This document shows positions 1 to 9,527 of a stretch of DNA of 64,000 nucleotides, piece after piece. This stretch comes from Agathobacter ruminis (GTDB taxonomy: Bacteria; Bacillota; Clostridia; Lachnospirales; Lachnospiraceae), in assembly GCF_002735305.1 (NCBI RefSeq), contig NZ_PDYG01000006.1:34034-98033 (forward strand), in the 5' to 3' direction. A program made the position numbers and the translations under genes. Each line of letters starts with the position of its first letter. The stretch's first letter is position 1. The notes under the pieces were generated by a model. That model was given only the letters and a program-made list of their open reading frames with translations, ran no database searches and was not told where the DNA came from.

Positions 1-1
1 G

Positions 2-907
<906 letters not shown>

Positions 908-920
908 TCCTTATCGAATG

Positions 921-961
921 AAAGGGGCATCGCAAGATGCCCCTATTTGCTTGTATTTTTT
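921..961 (+). terminator. intrinsic terminator after ilvC
   Basis: An 8-bp perfect GC-rich stem (924-931 with 936-943) closes a GCAA tetraloop. It is followed by a T-rich stretch that is interrupted at first and ends in a run of Ts at about 956-961. It separates ilvC from leuS. Confidence 0.8.
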
Positions 962-978
962 AACCGAATGTGGTTAAA
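959..978. repeat. short inverted repeat upstream of leuS
   Basis: A 7-bp perfect inverted repeat (TTTAACC, six-base spacer, GGTTAAA) lies 50 bp before leuS. It could be a hairpin in the leuS 5' region, an operator, or chance. No T-box sequence is present in this 121-bp gap. Confidence 0.3.
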
Positions 979-1028
979 TGGTTTTTAGTGTATTAAAAAA
1001 ATAGAAATTGGAATAAAGAGGAACCAAT

Positions 1029-3443
1029 ATGGCAGAAGTTTATAATCACAAAGCAATTGAACAGAAATGGCAGAAATATTGGGAGGAACATGAGACATTC
1101 AAGACAGATGTCTGGGATTTCTCAAAGCCAAAATATTATGCGCTTGATATGTTCCCATACCCATCCGGTGTCGGTCTTCATGCCGGTCATCCGGAAGGAT
1201 ATACAGCAACTGATATTATGTCAAGAATGAAGAGAATGCAGGGATATAATGTCCTTCATCCGATGGGATATGATTCATTCGGTCTTCCGGCTGAGCAGTA
1301 TGCCGTTACCACCGGAAATCACCCAAACGGTTTTACACAGGAAAATATCAAGACTTTCTCAAAACAGTTAAAAGAGCTTGGCTTTGATTATGACTGGTCA
1401 AAGATGATTGCCACCAGTGATCCGAGCTTTTATAAATGGACACAGTGGATTTTCAAGAAATTATATGAGGCAGGCTATGCAAAGCACATTGACATGCCGG
1501 TAAACTGGTGTGAGGAACTTGGAACCGTATTGTCCAATGACGAAGTCATTGACGGTAAGTCTGAGCGCGGAGGATATCCTGTTGTACGCAAGAATATGAA
1601 GCAGTGGGTAATTGACCAGCCTGCTTTTGCAGAGAAACTGCTCGAAGGATTAAATGAAATCGACTGGCCGGAATCAACCAAGGAGATGCAGCGCAACTGG
1701 ATTGGCAAGAGCACCGGTGTGGAAGTGGATTTTGATATTGTCGGTGGAGGAAAGTTCTCTATCTTTACCACCTGTATCGAGACCATTTACGGTATTACCT
1801 TTATGGTTCTTGCTCCGGATGGAGAAATTGTTCAGAGTCTGATGGATCGCGTCGAGAACAAAGAGGAAGTACAGGCTTATATCAATGAGACTTTAAAGAA
1901 GAGTGATATGGACCGTACAGAATTGAATAAGACCAAATCAGGCTGCTGCCTGAAGGGCATTTATGCCATCAATCCGGTCAACGGTAAGGAAGTGCCGGTA
2001 TTCATCGGTGATTTCGTACTTGCAAGTTACGGAACAGGTGCGGTTATGGCTGTACCAAGTCATGATCAGCGTGACTTTGAATATGCAATCGCACACAAGA
2101 TTGACATGATTCAGGTAATCGACGGAAGAGATGTCTCTGAATGTGCATTTGAAAAGCAGGATTATCTCGGAAAAGGTTGCAAACTGATCAATTCCGAGGA
2201 ATTTAGCGGACTTACGGTAGAAGAGGCAAAAGAAGCCATCACCGTCAAGCTTGAGAAACAGGGCGTTGCCAGAAGAAAAGTAAATTATAAATTCCGTGAG
2301 TGGATTTTTGCGCGTCAGAGATATTGGGGAGAACCGGTTCCTTGCGTATATAAGGAAGACGGCTCCATCTATTTCCTTCCGGATGAGGAGCTTCCGTTGA
2401 TTCTTCCGGAACTCGAAGATTATAAGGGAAAGAACGGAAAAGCACCGCTTGAGAATGCGACTGAGTGGAAAGAGTATCATCAGAATGGTGTAGACGGTAT
2501 TCGTGAAACGTCAACCATGCCTGGTTCTGCCGGATCATCATGGTATTACATGCGCTATATCGATCCGAATAATGAAAACGAATTCGCAAATCAGGAATTG
2601 TTGAAGCACTGGCTTCCGGTAGATCTCTATGTCGGAGGACCGGAGCATGCTGTCGGACATTTGATGTATGCAAGAATCTGGAACAGATTCCTGTATGACA
2701 ATGGCCTTTCTCCTGTCAAAGAACCATTCAAAAAACTGGTTCACCAGGGTATGATTCTTGGATCCAACGGTATTAAAATGGGTAAGAGATTCCCGGAATT
2801 TGTTGTCAATCCAAGTGATGTAGTCGAAGAATACGGTGCAGATACCCTTCGTCTTTATGAGATGTTTATGGGACCACTTGAGGTTTCTAAACCATGGAAT
2901 GACAATAATGTACAGGGCGCAAAGCGTTTTATTACCCGTGTTTGGAATTTCTTTACGGTTGCAGAGAATCTGACCGATACCGATGACGGAGCTTTGACCA
3001 AGATTTACAATCAGACTGTTAAAAAAGTAACGGATGATTTTGAATCCCTTGGTTACAATACCGCAATCAGTCAGATGATGATTTTTGTCAATGAAGTTTA
3101 TAAAGTCGGCAAATGCCCAAGAGCGTATGCAGAAGGCCTGATTAAAATGCTTTCTTGCGTATGCCCGCATGTCGGAGAAGAAATCTGGCAGATTATGGGA
3201 CACAATGAGACCATTGCATATGAGTCATGGCCGACATATGATGCTTCCGCTTTGGTGGATGATACGGTTGAAATTGCCGTACAGGTAAACGGAAAAGTCC
3301 GTGCAACCATTTCCATTGCAAAGGATGCACAGAAAGATGATGTTCTTGCTGTTGCAAAAGAAGCATTGAAAGACAAACTCACCGGAAATATTATCAAAGA
3401 GATTTATGTACCGGGCAAGATTGTAAATATTGTTGCAAAATAA
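1029..3443 (+). CDS. leuS: leucyl-tRNA synthetase
   Basis: Class I aminoacyl-tRNA synthetase that charges tRNA-Leu in the cytoplasm. The 804-residue protein has the usual bacterial length. The HIGH-type motif appears near residues 45-55 in the variant HAGH (VGLHAGHPEGYTATDI). The CP1 editing domain follows, with the DQRDFEFA-like segment SHDQRDFEYA. The KMSKS loop is degenerate and reads IKMGKRFPEFV. The C-terminal anticodon-binding domain is complete and ends in a VNGKVRA segment. A GAGGAACC Shine-Dalgarno precedes the ATG. The gene stands alone between two terminators. Leucine or BCAA enzyme genes often carry T-box leaders in Firmicutes, but I see none here. Confidence 0.98.
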   Translation: MAEVYNHKAIEQKWQKYWEEHETFKTDVWDFSKPKYYALDMFPYPSGVGLHAGHPEGYTATDIMSRMKRMQGYNVLHPMGYDSFGLPAEQYAVTTGNHPNGFTQENIKTFSKQLKELGFDYDWSKMIATSDPSFYKWTQWIFKKLYEAGYAKHIDMPVNWCEELGTVLSNDEVIDGKSERGGYPVVRKNMKQWVIDQPAFAEKLLEGLNEIDWPESTKEMQRNWIGKSTGVEVDFDIVGGGKFSIFTTCIETIYGITFMVLAPDGEIVQSLMDRVENKEEVQAYINETLKKSDMDRTELNKTKSGCCLKGIYAINPVNGKEVPVFIGDFVLASYGTGAVMAVPSHDQRDFEYAIAHKIDMIQVIDGRDVSECAFEKQDYLGKGCKLINSEEFSGLTVEEAKEAITVKLEKQGVARRKVNYKFREWIFARQRYWGEPVPCVYKEDGSIYFLPDEELPLILPELEDYKGKNGKAPLENATEWKEYHQNGVDGIRETSTMPGSAGSSWYYMRYIDPNNENEFANQELLKHWLPVDLYVGGPEHAVGHLMYARIWNRFLYDNGLSPVKEPFKKLVHQGMILGSNGIKMGKRFPEFVVNPSDVVEEYGADTLRLYEMFMGPLEVSKPWNDNNVQGAKRFITRVWNFFTVAENLTDTDDGALTKIYNQTVKKVTDDFESLGYNTAISQMMIFVNEVYKVGKCPRAYAEGLIKMLSCVCPHVGEEIWQIMGHNETIAYESWPTYDASALVDDTVEIAVQVNGKVRATISIAKDAQKDDVLAVAKEALKDKLTGNIIKEIYVPGKIVNIVAK

Positions 3444-3457
3444 AAGAAAAGCAAATA

Positions 3458-3487
3458 AAAAAGAGCGGTTGCACAACCGCTCTTTTT
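3458..3487. terminator. bidirectional terminator between leuS and the DUF6062 gene
   Basis: A 9-bp perfect stem (3463-3471 with 3474-3482) has As before it and Ts after it, so it works in both directions for two convergent genes. It ends three bases before the stop codon of the minus-strand gene. Confidence 0.9.
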
Positions 3488-3489
3488 GC

Positions 3490-4257
3490 TTATTTTTTGA
3501 TGACATGAGGAGCAAGAGAAGGATCTGACCCTTTTAACTTTTGCATACCTCTTTGTACGGCATCTTTGGAAGTTTTCCAGTCCGCATCTTTGTTCTGATA
3601 ATCAAATTTTTCGATGAACCAGGCGATATCTTCATAGACACGCTTGAGATTGTCCTGCTCAAGCGGCAGAATCATATCGTAGAATTCCTGTTTTTGTTTC
3701 TCATTCAAGTGAATATCCGCATAAGCCAGAAGCGTTTTAAAGTGGCTTAAACAGAAGCCCTTTGTCTGTCCTACCAGGGTGCGGAAATCAGCATCTTTCT
3801 GATACATGGCAAAAAAGGTTTTCATATATGCATCGAATGTCCGGTCGACCATTTTGCAGATGAAGCAGGATTCCTCCGTATGTGTAATCCAGTCAATGAT
3901 TGCATTGTCAGTGGATAATTCTTTATTCTTTTTGAATAAGCCTTTGGTTGAGCCTGAAGCCGGTTTGAAATGCTTCATGGTTTTTTCAAATTCTTCCATG
4001 CGACGTAAATACATGGTCTTTAGAATCCAGGCATTGCCAAGCGCATTCCCGTAGTCATACATTTTCTTGAAATGGCTCCGGCAAAAGCCTTCCCTGTCGG
4101 TCATATCGCGGACGTCTGCCTCCATATATGAGGCGCCGTGACCGAGAACAAAATCCATTGCATGTTCTTCCGTTTTGCGCTCCATATAGCAAAACGGGCA
4201 TTCGCCGGCATTGGCCATGGCATCATTGATTGGGATGGTATGTAACTGTTCTTTCAT
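3490..4257 (-). CDS. cysteine-rich conserved protein of DUF6062 type
   Basis: Conserved Clostridia protein without known function; I recognise it as DUF6062-like. The 255 residues contain an internal duplication. Each half starts with a CxxC (ECPFC near residue 19, SCFIC near residue 132) and ends with a GFCxSHF motif (GFCRSHF near 59, GFCLSHF near 168), which suggests two metal sites with three Cys and one His each. No signal peptide or membrane segment is visible. Its ATG overlaps the stop of lysR by 4 bp, so both genes form one transcript running away from leuC. The pairing hints at a job linked to the regulator, but that is inference. Confidence 0.85.
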   Translation of the reverse strand: MKEQLHTIPINDAMANAGECPFCYMERKTEEHAMDFVLGHGASYMEADVRDMTDREGFCRSHFKKMYDYGNALGNAWILKTMYLRRMEEFEKTMKHFKPASGSTKGLFKKNKELSTDNAIIDWITHTEESCFICKMVDRTFDAYMKTFFAMYQKDADFRTLVGQTKGFCLSHFKTLLAYADIHLNEKQKQEFYDMILPLEQDNLKRVYEDIAWFIEKFDYQNKDADWKTSKDAVQRGMQKLKGSDPSLAPHVIKK

Positions 4258-5156
4258 TTTAAAATTCCTTTTTCTTTATAAAACCGAATAAAGCTGGAGA
4301 GCGCTTTGGTTGGTGTTTTGGTCGGCTTGTATGCAAAGCCGACTTCGCGTTTGTACATCGGGGCAGCAAGCGGGATCTCGACCAAAGAATGATCCTTTAA
4401 TTCATCGGCGACAAACTGTTTGATGACTGCGGAGACACCGAGTCCGATTTTTGCAAATTCAATGACCAGATCCAGACTTGAAATTTCGATGGATTCCGAT
4501 ACTTCGATATCCTGTTCTTTTAAATAATTATCGATATACTGGCGGGTCATATTGTTTGAATCAAGCAAAATCAGATTCGCATGACTTAAGATTTCGTCAT
4601 CATTAATATTACGCATCTTTAAATTTTTTAAATAATCACCGTTTGCCACAAAGATATCTTCGATTTCCTCGATGGAATCAAAAATCAGATTGCGATTGGC
4701 AGACGGCTTGCCGATCAGTCCGATATCAATTTGACTTTCATCAAGCAATTTTAAAGTCTCATTGGTTGACTGACACTGGATGGAAATATTGATATGCGGA
4801 TTCTCATGCACGAATTCCTCGAGATAAGGCAACAGGATATATTTGCAGAGAGTGGAGCTGACACCAATCTTGATTTTTCCGAGCCCGAGATCAATGGATT
4901 CACGCAATTTTAATTCGCCCTCATTGAGTGAAGTGAAAGCGGAACGCACATGATCATATAAAATCTGGCCTTCATAGGTCAGCAATACACCGCGGGAACT
5001 TCTGGTAAACAATTTGCAGTTTAAGGAGTCCTCGAGTTTTTGGATGGATTTGGAAATTGCCGGTTGACTGATAAAAAGCTCTTTGGCAGCACGGGAAATA
5101 TTTCCTGCTTTGGCAACGGTATAAAAAATATAATAGGATGATAAATTTTGTGTCAT
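4254..5156 (-). CDS. LysR-family transcriptional regulator
   Basis: DNA-binding regulator of 300 residues. The N-terminal winged helix-turn-helix (residues about 5-62) has the typical pattern AKAGNISRAAKELFISQPAISK. A linker helix and two periplasmic-binding-like effector subdomains follow (about 90-295). The ATG has a strong GGAGGTGGAAT site upstream. The gene is divergent from leuC with 155 bp between the starts, and that gap holds a perfect 20-bp palindrome. By the usual LysR logic it may control leuCD and itself, with a leucine-pathway intermediate as a possible effector; the ligand is not known. It overlaps the following DUF6062 gene by 4 bp. Confidence 0.95.
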   Translation of the reverse strand: MTQNLSSYYIFYTVAKAGNISRAAKELFISQPAISKSIQKLEDSLNCKLFTRSSRGVLLTYEGQILYDHVRSAFTSLNEGELKLRESIDLGLGKIKIGVSSTLCKYILLPYLEEFVHENPHINISIQCQSTNETLKLLDESQIDIGLIGKPSANRNLIFDSIEEIEDIFVANGDYLKNLKMRNINDDEILSHANLILLDSNNMTRQYIDNYLKEQDIEVSESIEISSLDLVIEFAKIGLGVSAVIKQFVADELKDHSLVEIPLAAPMYKREVGFAYKPTKTPTKALSSFIRFYKEKGILK

Positions 5157-5181
5157 ATTCCACCTCCGTTTTTTTGATATT

Positions 5182-5201
5182 ATAACATAATATTATGTTA
5201 T
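5182..5201. promoter_or_regulatory. perfect 20-bp palindrome, candidate LysR operator
   Basis: The sequence ATAACATAATATTATGTTAT is a perfect inverted repeat, 25 bp upstream of the lysR start and 111 bp upstream of leuC. It contains T-N11-A spacings, the general LysR box. A second, looser repeat (CATGT, four bases, ACATG) lies at 5240-5253. The role is inferred from position and symmetry. Confidence 0.6.
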
Positions 5202-5311
5202 GATAAATATGTTTATTATGTATTGTTTTTATGAAATGACATGTGATAACATGAATTTGTCTAAATCTATCATCTTTTAATTTACATTAATATTACTAGG
5301 AGGAACAAATA

Positions 5312-6571
5312 ATGGGAATGACAATGACCCAGAAGATTCTGGCTGCACATGCAGGACTCGAAAGTGTAAAAGCAGGACAACTGATTATGGCAGACCTTGA
5401 TTTGGTTTTGGGAAATGATATTACTTCTCCGGTTGCAATTCATGAAATTGAAAAAATGAAAGTCGAAGGGGTGTTCCACAAGGATAAAATCGCACTTGTA
5501 ATGGATCATTTTGCACCGAATAAAGATATTAAGTCTGCGCAGCATTGCAAATGCGTGCGCGAGTTTGCCTGCAAGAATGAAATCACAAATTATTTTGATG
5601 TCGGACAAATGGGAATTGAACACGCATTATTGCCGGAACAGGGACTGACTGTCGCCGGTGATGTGATTATCGGTGCGGATTCGCATACCTGTACCTATGG
5701 CGCACTCGGCGCGTTCTCGACCGGTGTCGGAAGTACGGATATGGCTGCAGGAATGGCAACAGGTCAGGCGTGGTTTAAGGTTCCGAGTGCAATTAAATTT
5801 GTACTCAAAAATAAGCCTGCCAAGTGGGTCAGCGGAAAAGATATTATTTTACATATTATCGGAATGATTGGCGTGGACGGTGCATTGTATCGCTCCATGG
5901 AATTTGTCGGAGACGGCATTGCGTATCTTTCGATGGATGATCGTTTTACAATTGCAAATATGGCAATTGAAGCCGGTGGAAAGAATGGAATTTTCCCGGT
6001 GGACGATCTGACCAGAGAATATATGAAAGAGCATTCCAAGAGACCGTTTGTGGAATATGAGGCGGATGAAGATGCAGAATATGATGAAGAATATGTCATC
6101 GATCTGTCACAGCTGAAACCGACGGTGGCTTTCCCGCATCTTCCTGAAAATACCCGTACCATTGATGAGGTGGGCGATGTTACCATTGATCAGGTTGTCA
6201 TTGGTTCATGTACCAATGGAAGAATGGATGATTTGAGAATCGCAGCGGATATTTTGCGCGGCAAAAAAGTGGCAAAAAATGTTCGTACGATCGTGATTCC
6301 TGCAACACAAAAGATTTATCTGCAGGCGATGGAAGAGGGATTGCTGAAAGATTTCATTGAAGCCGGTGCGATTGTGAGTACACCGACTTGCGGTCCTTGC
6401 CTGGGTGGATATATGGGAGTACTGGCAGAAAACGAACGCTGTGTTTCCACGACCAACCGTAATTTTGTCGGCCGTATGGGACATGTTGATTCAGAGGTAT
6501 ATCTTGCAAGCCCTGCAGTGGCAGCGGCCAGTGCGATTACCGGCAAAATTTCCGGACCGGATGAATTATAA
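5312..6571 (+). CDS. leuC: 3-isopropylmalate dehydratase large subunit
   Basis: Together with LeuD this aconitase-type enzyme interconverts 2- and 3-isopropylmalate in leucine synthesis. The 419 residues fit the LeuC/HacA type found in Clostridia. The first iron-sulfur cysteine lies in VIGSCTNGR (near residue 300) and the other two in [11 protein letters not shown] (near 355), so the 4Fe-4S ligands are all present. [15 protein letters not shown] in the N-terminal part is also diagnostic. An AGGAGG site stands 8 bp before the ATG. leuD follows at once; leuA and leuB are not in the window. Divergent lysR and the palindrome upstream suggest LysR control. Confidence 0.97.
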   Translation: MGMTMTQKILAAHAGLESVKAGQLIMADLDLVLGNDITSPVAIHEIEKMKVEGVFHKDKIALVMDHFAPNKDIKSAQHCKCVREFACKNEITNYFDVGQMGIEHALLPEQGLTVAGDVIIGADSHTCTYGALGAFSTGVGSTDMAAGMATGQAWFKVPSAIKFVLKNKPAKWVSGKDIILHIIGMIGVDGALYRSMEFVGDGIAYLSMDDRFTIANMAIEAGGKNGIFPVDDLTREYMKEHSKRPFVEYEADEDAEYDEEYVIDLSQLKPTVAFPHLPENTRTIDEVGDVTIDQVVIGSCTNGRMDDLRIAADILRGKKVAKNVRTIVIPATQKIYLQAMEEGLLKDFIEAGAIVSTPTCGPCLGGYMGVLAENERCVSTTNRNFVGRMGHVDSEVYLASPAVAAASAITGKISGPDEL

Positions 6572-6609
6572 TCATACGAATCATTCTATTTCATAAGGAG
6601 GATATGACA

Positions 6610-7098
6610 ATGAAAGACGCACATGGTCATGTGTTTAAATATGGAGACAATGTGGATACGGATGTAATTATTCCTGCCAGATATTTGAATTCTTCAGATC
6701 CGAAGGAACTGGCAACCCATTGTATGGAAGATATTGACCCTGATTTTGTCAATCGCGTACAGGCGGGAGACATTATTGTGGCAACCAAGAATTTCGGATG
6801 CGGTTCTTCGCGTGAACATGCACCGATTTCAATCAAAGCTTCCGGTGTTTCCTGTGTAATTGCAGATACATTTGCCCGTATTTTTTACCGGAATGCCATC
6901 AATATCGGACTGCCGATTATCGAATGCCCTGAGGCAGCTGCAAATATTTCGGCGGGAGATGAGGTGACAGTCAATTTTGACACCGGTGTGATTACCAATA
7001 TCACAACCAATGAAACCTATCAGGGACAGGCTTTCCCTGAATTTATGCAGAAAATCATTGATTGTGAGGGTTTGGTCAATTATATCAATCAGAAATAA
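6610..7098 (+). CDS. leuD: 3-isopropylmalate dehydratase small subunit
   Basis: Small swivelling-domain partner of LeuC in leucine synthesis. The 162-residue protein starts with the [11 protein letters not shown] motif and contains [13 protein letters not shown], the substrate-binding loop of the family. Two in-frame ATGs exist at 6604 and 6610. The GGAGG site at 6597-6601 is only 2 bp from the first and 8 bp from the second, so 6610 is chosen. The gene is co-transcribed with leuC. Its 3' end overlaps by 14 bp the 3' end of the minus-strand AP2-domain gene. Confidence 0.96.
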   Translation: MKDAHGHVFKYGDNVDTDVIIPARYLNSSDPKELATHCMEDIDPDFVNRVQAGDIIVATKNFGCGSSREHAPISIKASGVSCVIADTFARIFYRNAINIGLPIIECPEAAANISAGDEVTVNFDTGVITNITTNETYQGQAFPEFMQKIIDCEGLVNYINQK

Positions 7099-7885
7099 TT
7101 GATTGCAGATAAGACAGAAATTTCGGGCGAAGCTTGATGGAGTCATATACTTTTTGATATGCTTCGCCTGAATAGCTTTCGATATAGTTTTTCGGGTAGT
7201 CTTTGGTAATGCCGGCATCCTTGGCCAAATCAATGGCTTTGTTGTAAGCGATGGCGGCTTTTTCCTGTGAGGAGTAGATCCCAACGACATGATTGCCTTT
7301 GATATGCAATACGGTTTTATATTTGTAATTCGGACCTTCTCCCTGGCGTGTGACGCCAAAATACGGATTGATGACAATGACATTGGAATAGCGCAAATCC
7401 GTATCGTCCCCGTTGGCAAAATCATAATCGCGTCCGAGTACGGCATGTGGTTTGATCCCATAGCGGCTTAAAATGGTGATTTGCATACCGTAATCGTTGA
7501 CAAACAGATGTCCTTTGCGTTGCATAATGGTTTTGTTGGAATAATAAAACAAATCATCAATGTCGAATTTCAATTCTTTTTGAATCGACAGATAATAACT
7601 GAAATAATTGCGCCTGAGATAGACAGGCGTGGCGACATACATATGATTGTCGCGGAAATTACATAAACTTACGATTTTTTCAAATGGAAGATAGCGCGTC
7701 ATAAAAAATGCGTTTTCGATAGATAAGTCACTTTTTAACAATTGATCTGCATGATGATAGGCATGACTTGCCTCAGCCTCGGTTTCGTAACTGCCAAGAC
7801 TGATATGTTTGTTTTGATAGGTGATGCTTGCTCGGTAATAGAGCGTACCGTCTTTTCTGTATGCTTTATATACTCCGGGTAACAT
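7085..7885 (-). CDS. AP2-domain protein with a degenerate HNH-like core
   Basis: Predicted DNA-binding protein of 266 residues with unknown target. Two AP2-like modules are visible: an N-terminal one (residues about 4-48, [16 protein letters not shown]...[17 protein letters not shown]) and a C-terminal one (about 185-240, YFGVTR...[18 protein letters not shown]). Between them, a stretch near 165-185 ([18 protein letters not shown]) aligns by eye with the DHINGDxxDNRxxNL core of HNH homing endonucleases, but the catalytic His is Tyr. It therefore looks like a domesticated, non-cutting homing-endonuclease relative. The start at 7885 is favoured because AAGGAG stands 6 bp before that ATG; a TTG at 7903 is the alternative. 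Confidence 0.75.
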   Translation of the reverse strand: MLPGVYKAYRKDGTLYYRASITYQNKHISLGSYETEAEASHAYHHADQLLKSDLSIENAFFMTRYLPFEKIVSLCNFRDNHMYVATPVYLRRNYFSYYLSIQKELKFDIDDLFYYSNKTIMQRKGHLFVNDYGMQITILSRYGIKPHAVLGRDYDFANGDDTDLRYSNVIVINPYFGVTRQGEGPNYKYKTVLHIKGNHVVGIYSSQEKAAIAYNKAIDLAKDAGITKDYPKNYIESYSGEAYQKVYDSIKLRPKFLSYLQSIISD

Positions 7886-7938
7886 TGAAGACTCCTTAAA
7901 CAAATTTCTTAATATAGTATATCATTCTTGCTTTTTGA

Positions 7939-7967
7939 TTGACAGTGCAAAACGATTCCGATAATAT
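7939..7967 (+). promoter_or_regulatory. sigma-A type promoter of thrC
   Basis: A consensus TTGACA (7939-7944) and TAATAT (7962-7967) are separated by 17 bp, 29 bp before the thrC ATG. No leader structure or attenuator fits in the short 5' UTR. Confidence 0.8.
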
Positions 7968-7996
7968 ATTTCAGAGATAGAAAGGTAGGTAATCTG

Positions 7997-9493
7997 ATGA
8001 GCGTATTATATTCAAGTACTAGATCTGACAGCAAGAAACTGACTGCTTCACAGGCAATCCTTCAGGGATTGGCTGAAGATGGCGGTTTATTTGTCCCTGA
8101 CCATATTCCGGCTTTGGAAAAAAGTATGGAAGAACTCGCCAAGCTTTCTTATCAGGAGACAGCATATGAGGTGATGAAATTATTCCTTTCGGACTTTACG
8201 GAAGAAGAATTGAAAAATTGTATTGCAAAAGCATATGACCAAAAATTCGACACCGAAGAAATCGCACCTTTGGTTTACGCGGATGATGCTTATTATCTGG
8301 AATTATTCCATGGTGCAACCATCGCATTTAAGGATATGGCTTTATCGATTCTTCCGCATCTGATGATTACTTCTGCACGGAAAAATCAGATTAAGAATGA
8401 TATTGTGATTCTTACAGCCACTTCCGGAGATACGGGAAAAGCAGCGCTTGCTGGTTTTGCAGACGTGGAAGGAACCAGAATCGTAGTATTTTATCCAAAA
8501 CATGGTGTCAGCCCGATTCAGGAAAAGCAGATGGTAACCCAGAAGGGAGCCAACACTTGCGTAGTCGGAATTGAAGGTAATTTCGATCAGGCGCAAACCG
8601 GCGTGAAGCAGATGTTTAATGACGCACAGCTCAAAGAACAGCTGGATGCCGCAGGATTCCAGTTCTCCTCCGCAAATTCGATTAATATCGGCCGTCTTGT
8701 ACCACAGGTGGTTTATTATGTATATGCTTATGCCAAATTATTTGAAAATGGCAAGATTCAGAAAGATGAGCCAATCAATGTTGTGGTTCCGACAGGAAAC
8801 TTTGGTAATATTCTGGCTGCTTTTTACGCAAAAAATATGGGTGTGCCGATTGCTAAATTGATCTGTGCATCAAACGAGAATAAGGTATTGTATGACTTCT
8901 TTGAGAGCGGATGTTATGACCGCAACCGTGATTTCATTTTAACCAATTCTCCATCCATGGATATTTTGATCAGCTCAAATCTGGAGCGTCTGATTTATCG
9001 TATTTGCGGCAATGATACCGCAGCAAATGCAGAATTTATGAAATCGCTTTCAGAAAACGGAAAATATCAGATTACCGATGAAATGAAAGCACAGCTGAAG
9101 GACTTCTACGGAAATTATACGGATGAAGCCGGCACAAAGCAGGAAATCAGGGATGTATATGAGAAAACCGGATATATCCTTGATACCCATACCGCTGTAG
9201 CAAGCAGTGTATATCGTAAATATCGCAAGGATACCGATGATAAGACTGTGACTGTGATTGCTTCGACGGCCAGCCCGTTTAAATTTACAAGAAGCGTAAT
9301 GGACGCAATCGACAGCGAAAAATATGCATCGATGAGCGATTTTGAACTGGTTGATGAATTGAGCAAAATTGGAAATGTTGCAATTCCGAATGCAATCGAG
9401 GAGATTCGTACCGCACCGGTTGTACATGATATTGTATGTGAAGTGGAAGAGATGCCGAAGGTGGTTAAGAAATTCCTTGGAATTAATGAATAA
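7997..9493 (+). CDS. thrC: threonine synthase
   Basis: PLP enzyme that converts O-phosphohomoserine to threonine. The 498 residues match the longer fungal/E. coli-like class of threonine synthase. The N-terminus has the STR and DGGLFVP motifs. The PLP lysine lies in TIAFKDMAL near residue 110. The SGDTGKAAL phosphate loop is near 143, and VPTGNFGN is near 268. It is a single-gene transcript with its own promoter and a bidirectional terminator. hom and thrB are not nearby. Confidence 0.97.
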   Translation: MSVLYSSTRSDSKKLTASQAILQGLAEDGGLFVPDHIPALEKSMEELAKLSYQETAYEVMKLFLSDFTEEELKNCIAKAYDQKFDTEEIAPLVYADDAYYLELFHGATIAFKDMALSILPHLMITSARKNQIKNDIVILTATSGDTGKAALAGFADVEGTRIVVFYPKHGVSPIQEKQMVTQKGANTCVVGIEGNFDQAQTGVKQMFNDAQLKEQLDAAGFQFSSANSINIGRLVPQVVYYVYAYAKLFENGKIQKDEPINVVVPTGNFGNILAAFYAKNMGVPIAKLICASNENKVLYDFFESGCYDRNRDFILTNSPSMDILISSNLERLIYRICGNDTAANAEFMKSLSENGKYQITDEMKAQLKDFYGNYTDEAGTKQEIRDVYEKTGYILDTHTAVASSVYRKYRKDTDDKTVTVIASTASPFKFTRSVMDAIDSEKYASMSDFELVDELSKIGNVAIPNAIEEIRTAPVVHDIVCEVEEMPKVVKKFLGINE

Positions 9494-9497
9494 TACA

Positions 9498-9527
9498 GAA
9501 AATGCCCTGCAAATGCAGGGCATTTTT
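9498..9527. terminator. bidirectional terminator between thrC and the CheX-like gene
   Basis: A 10-bp perfect stem (9501-9510 with 9515-9524) with As on the left and six Ts on the right serves two convergent genes. Its right edge touches the stop codon of the minus-strand gene. Confidence 0.9.

Noticed and set aside
1938..2480. Long antisense open frames inside leuS and other large genes
   Set aside because: They have no ribosome sites, no family resemblance and follow the codon pattern of the true genes on the other strand.
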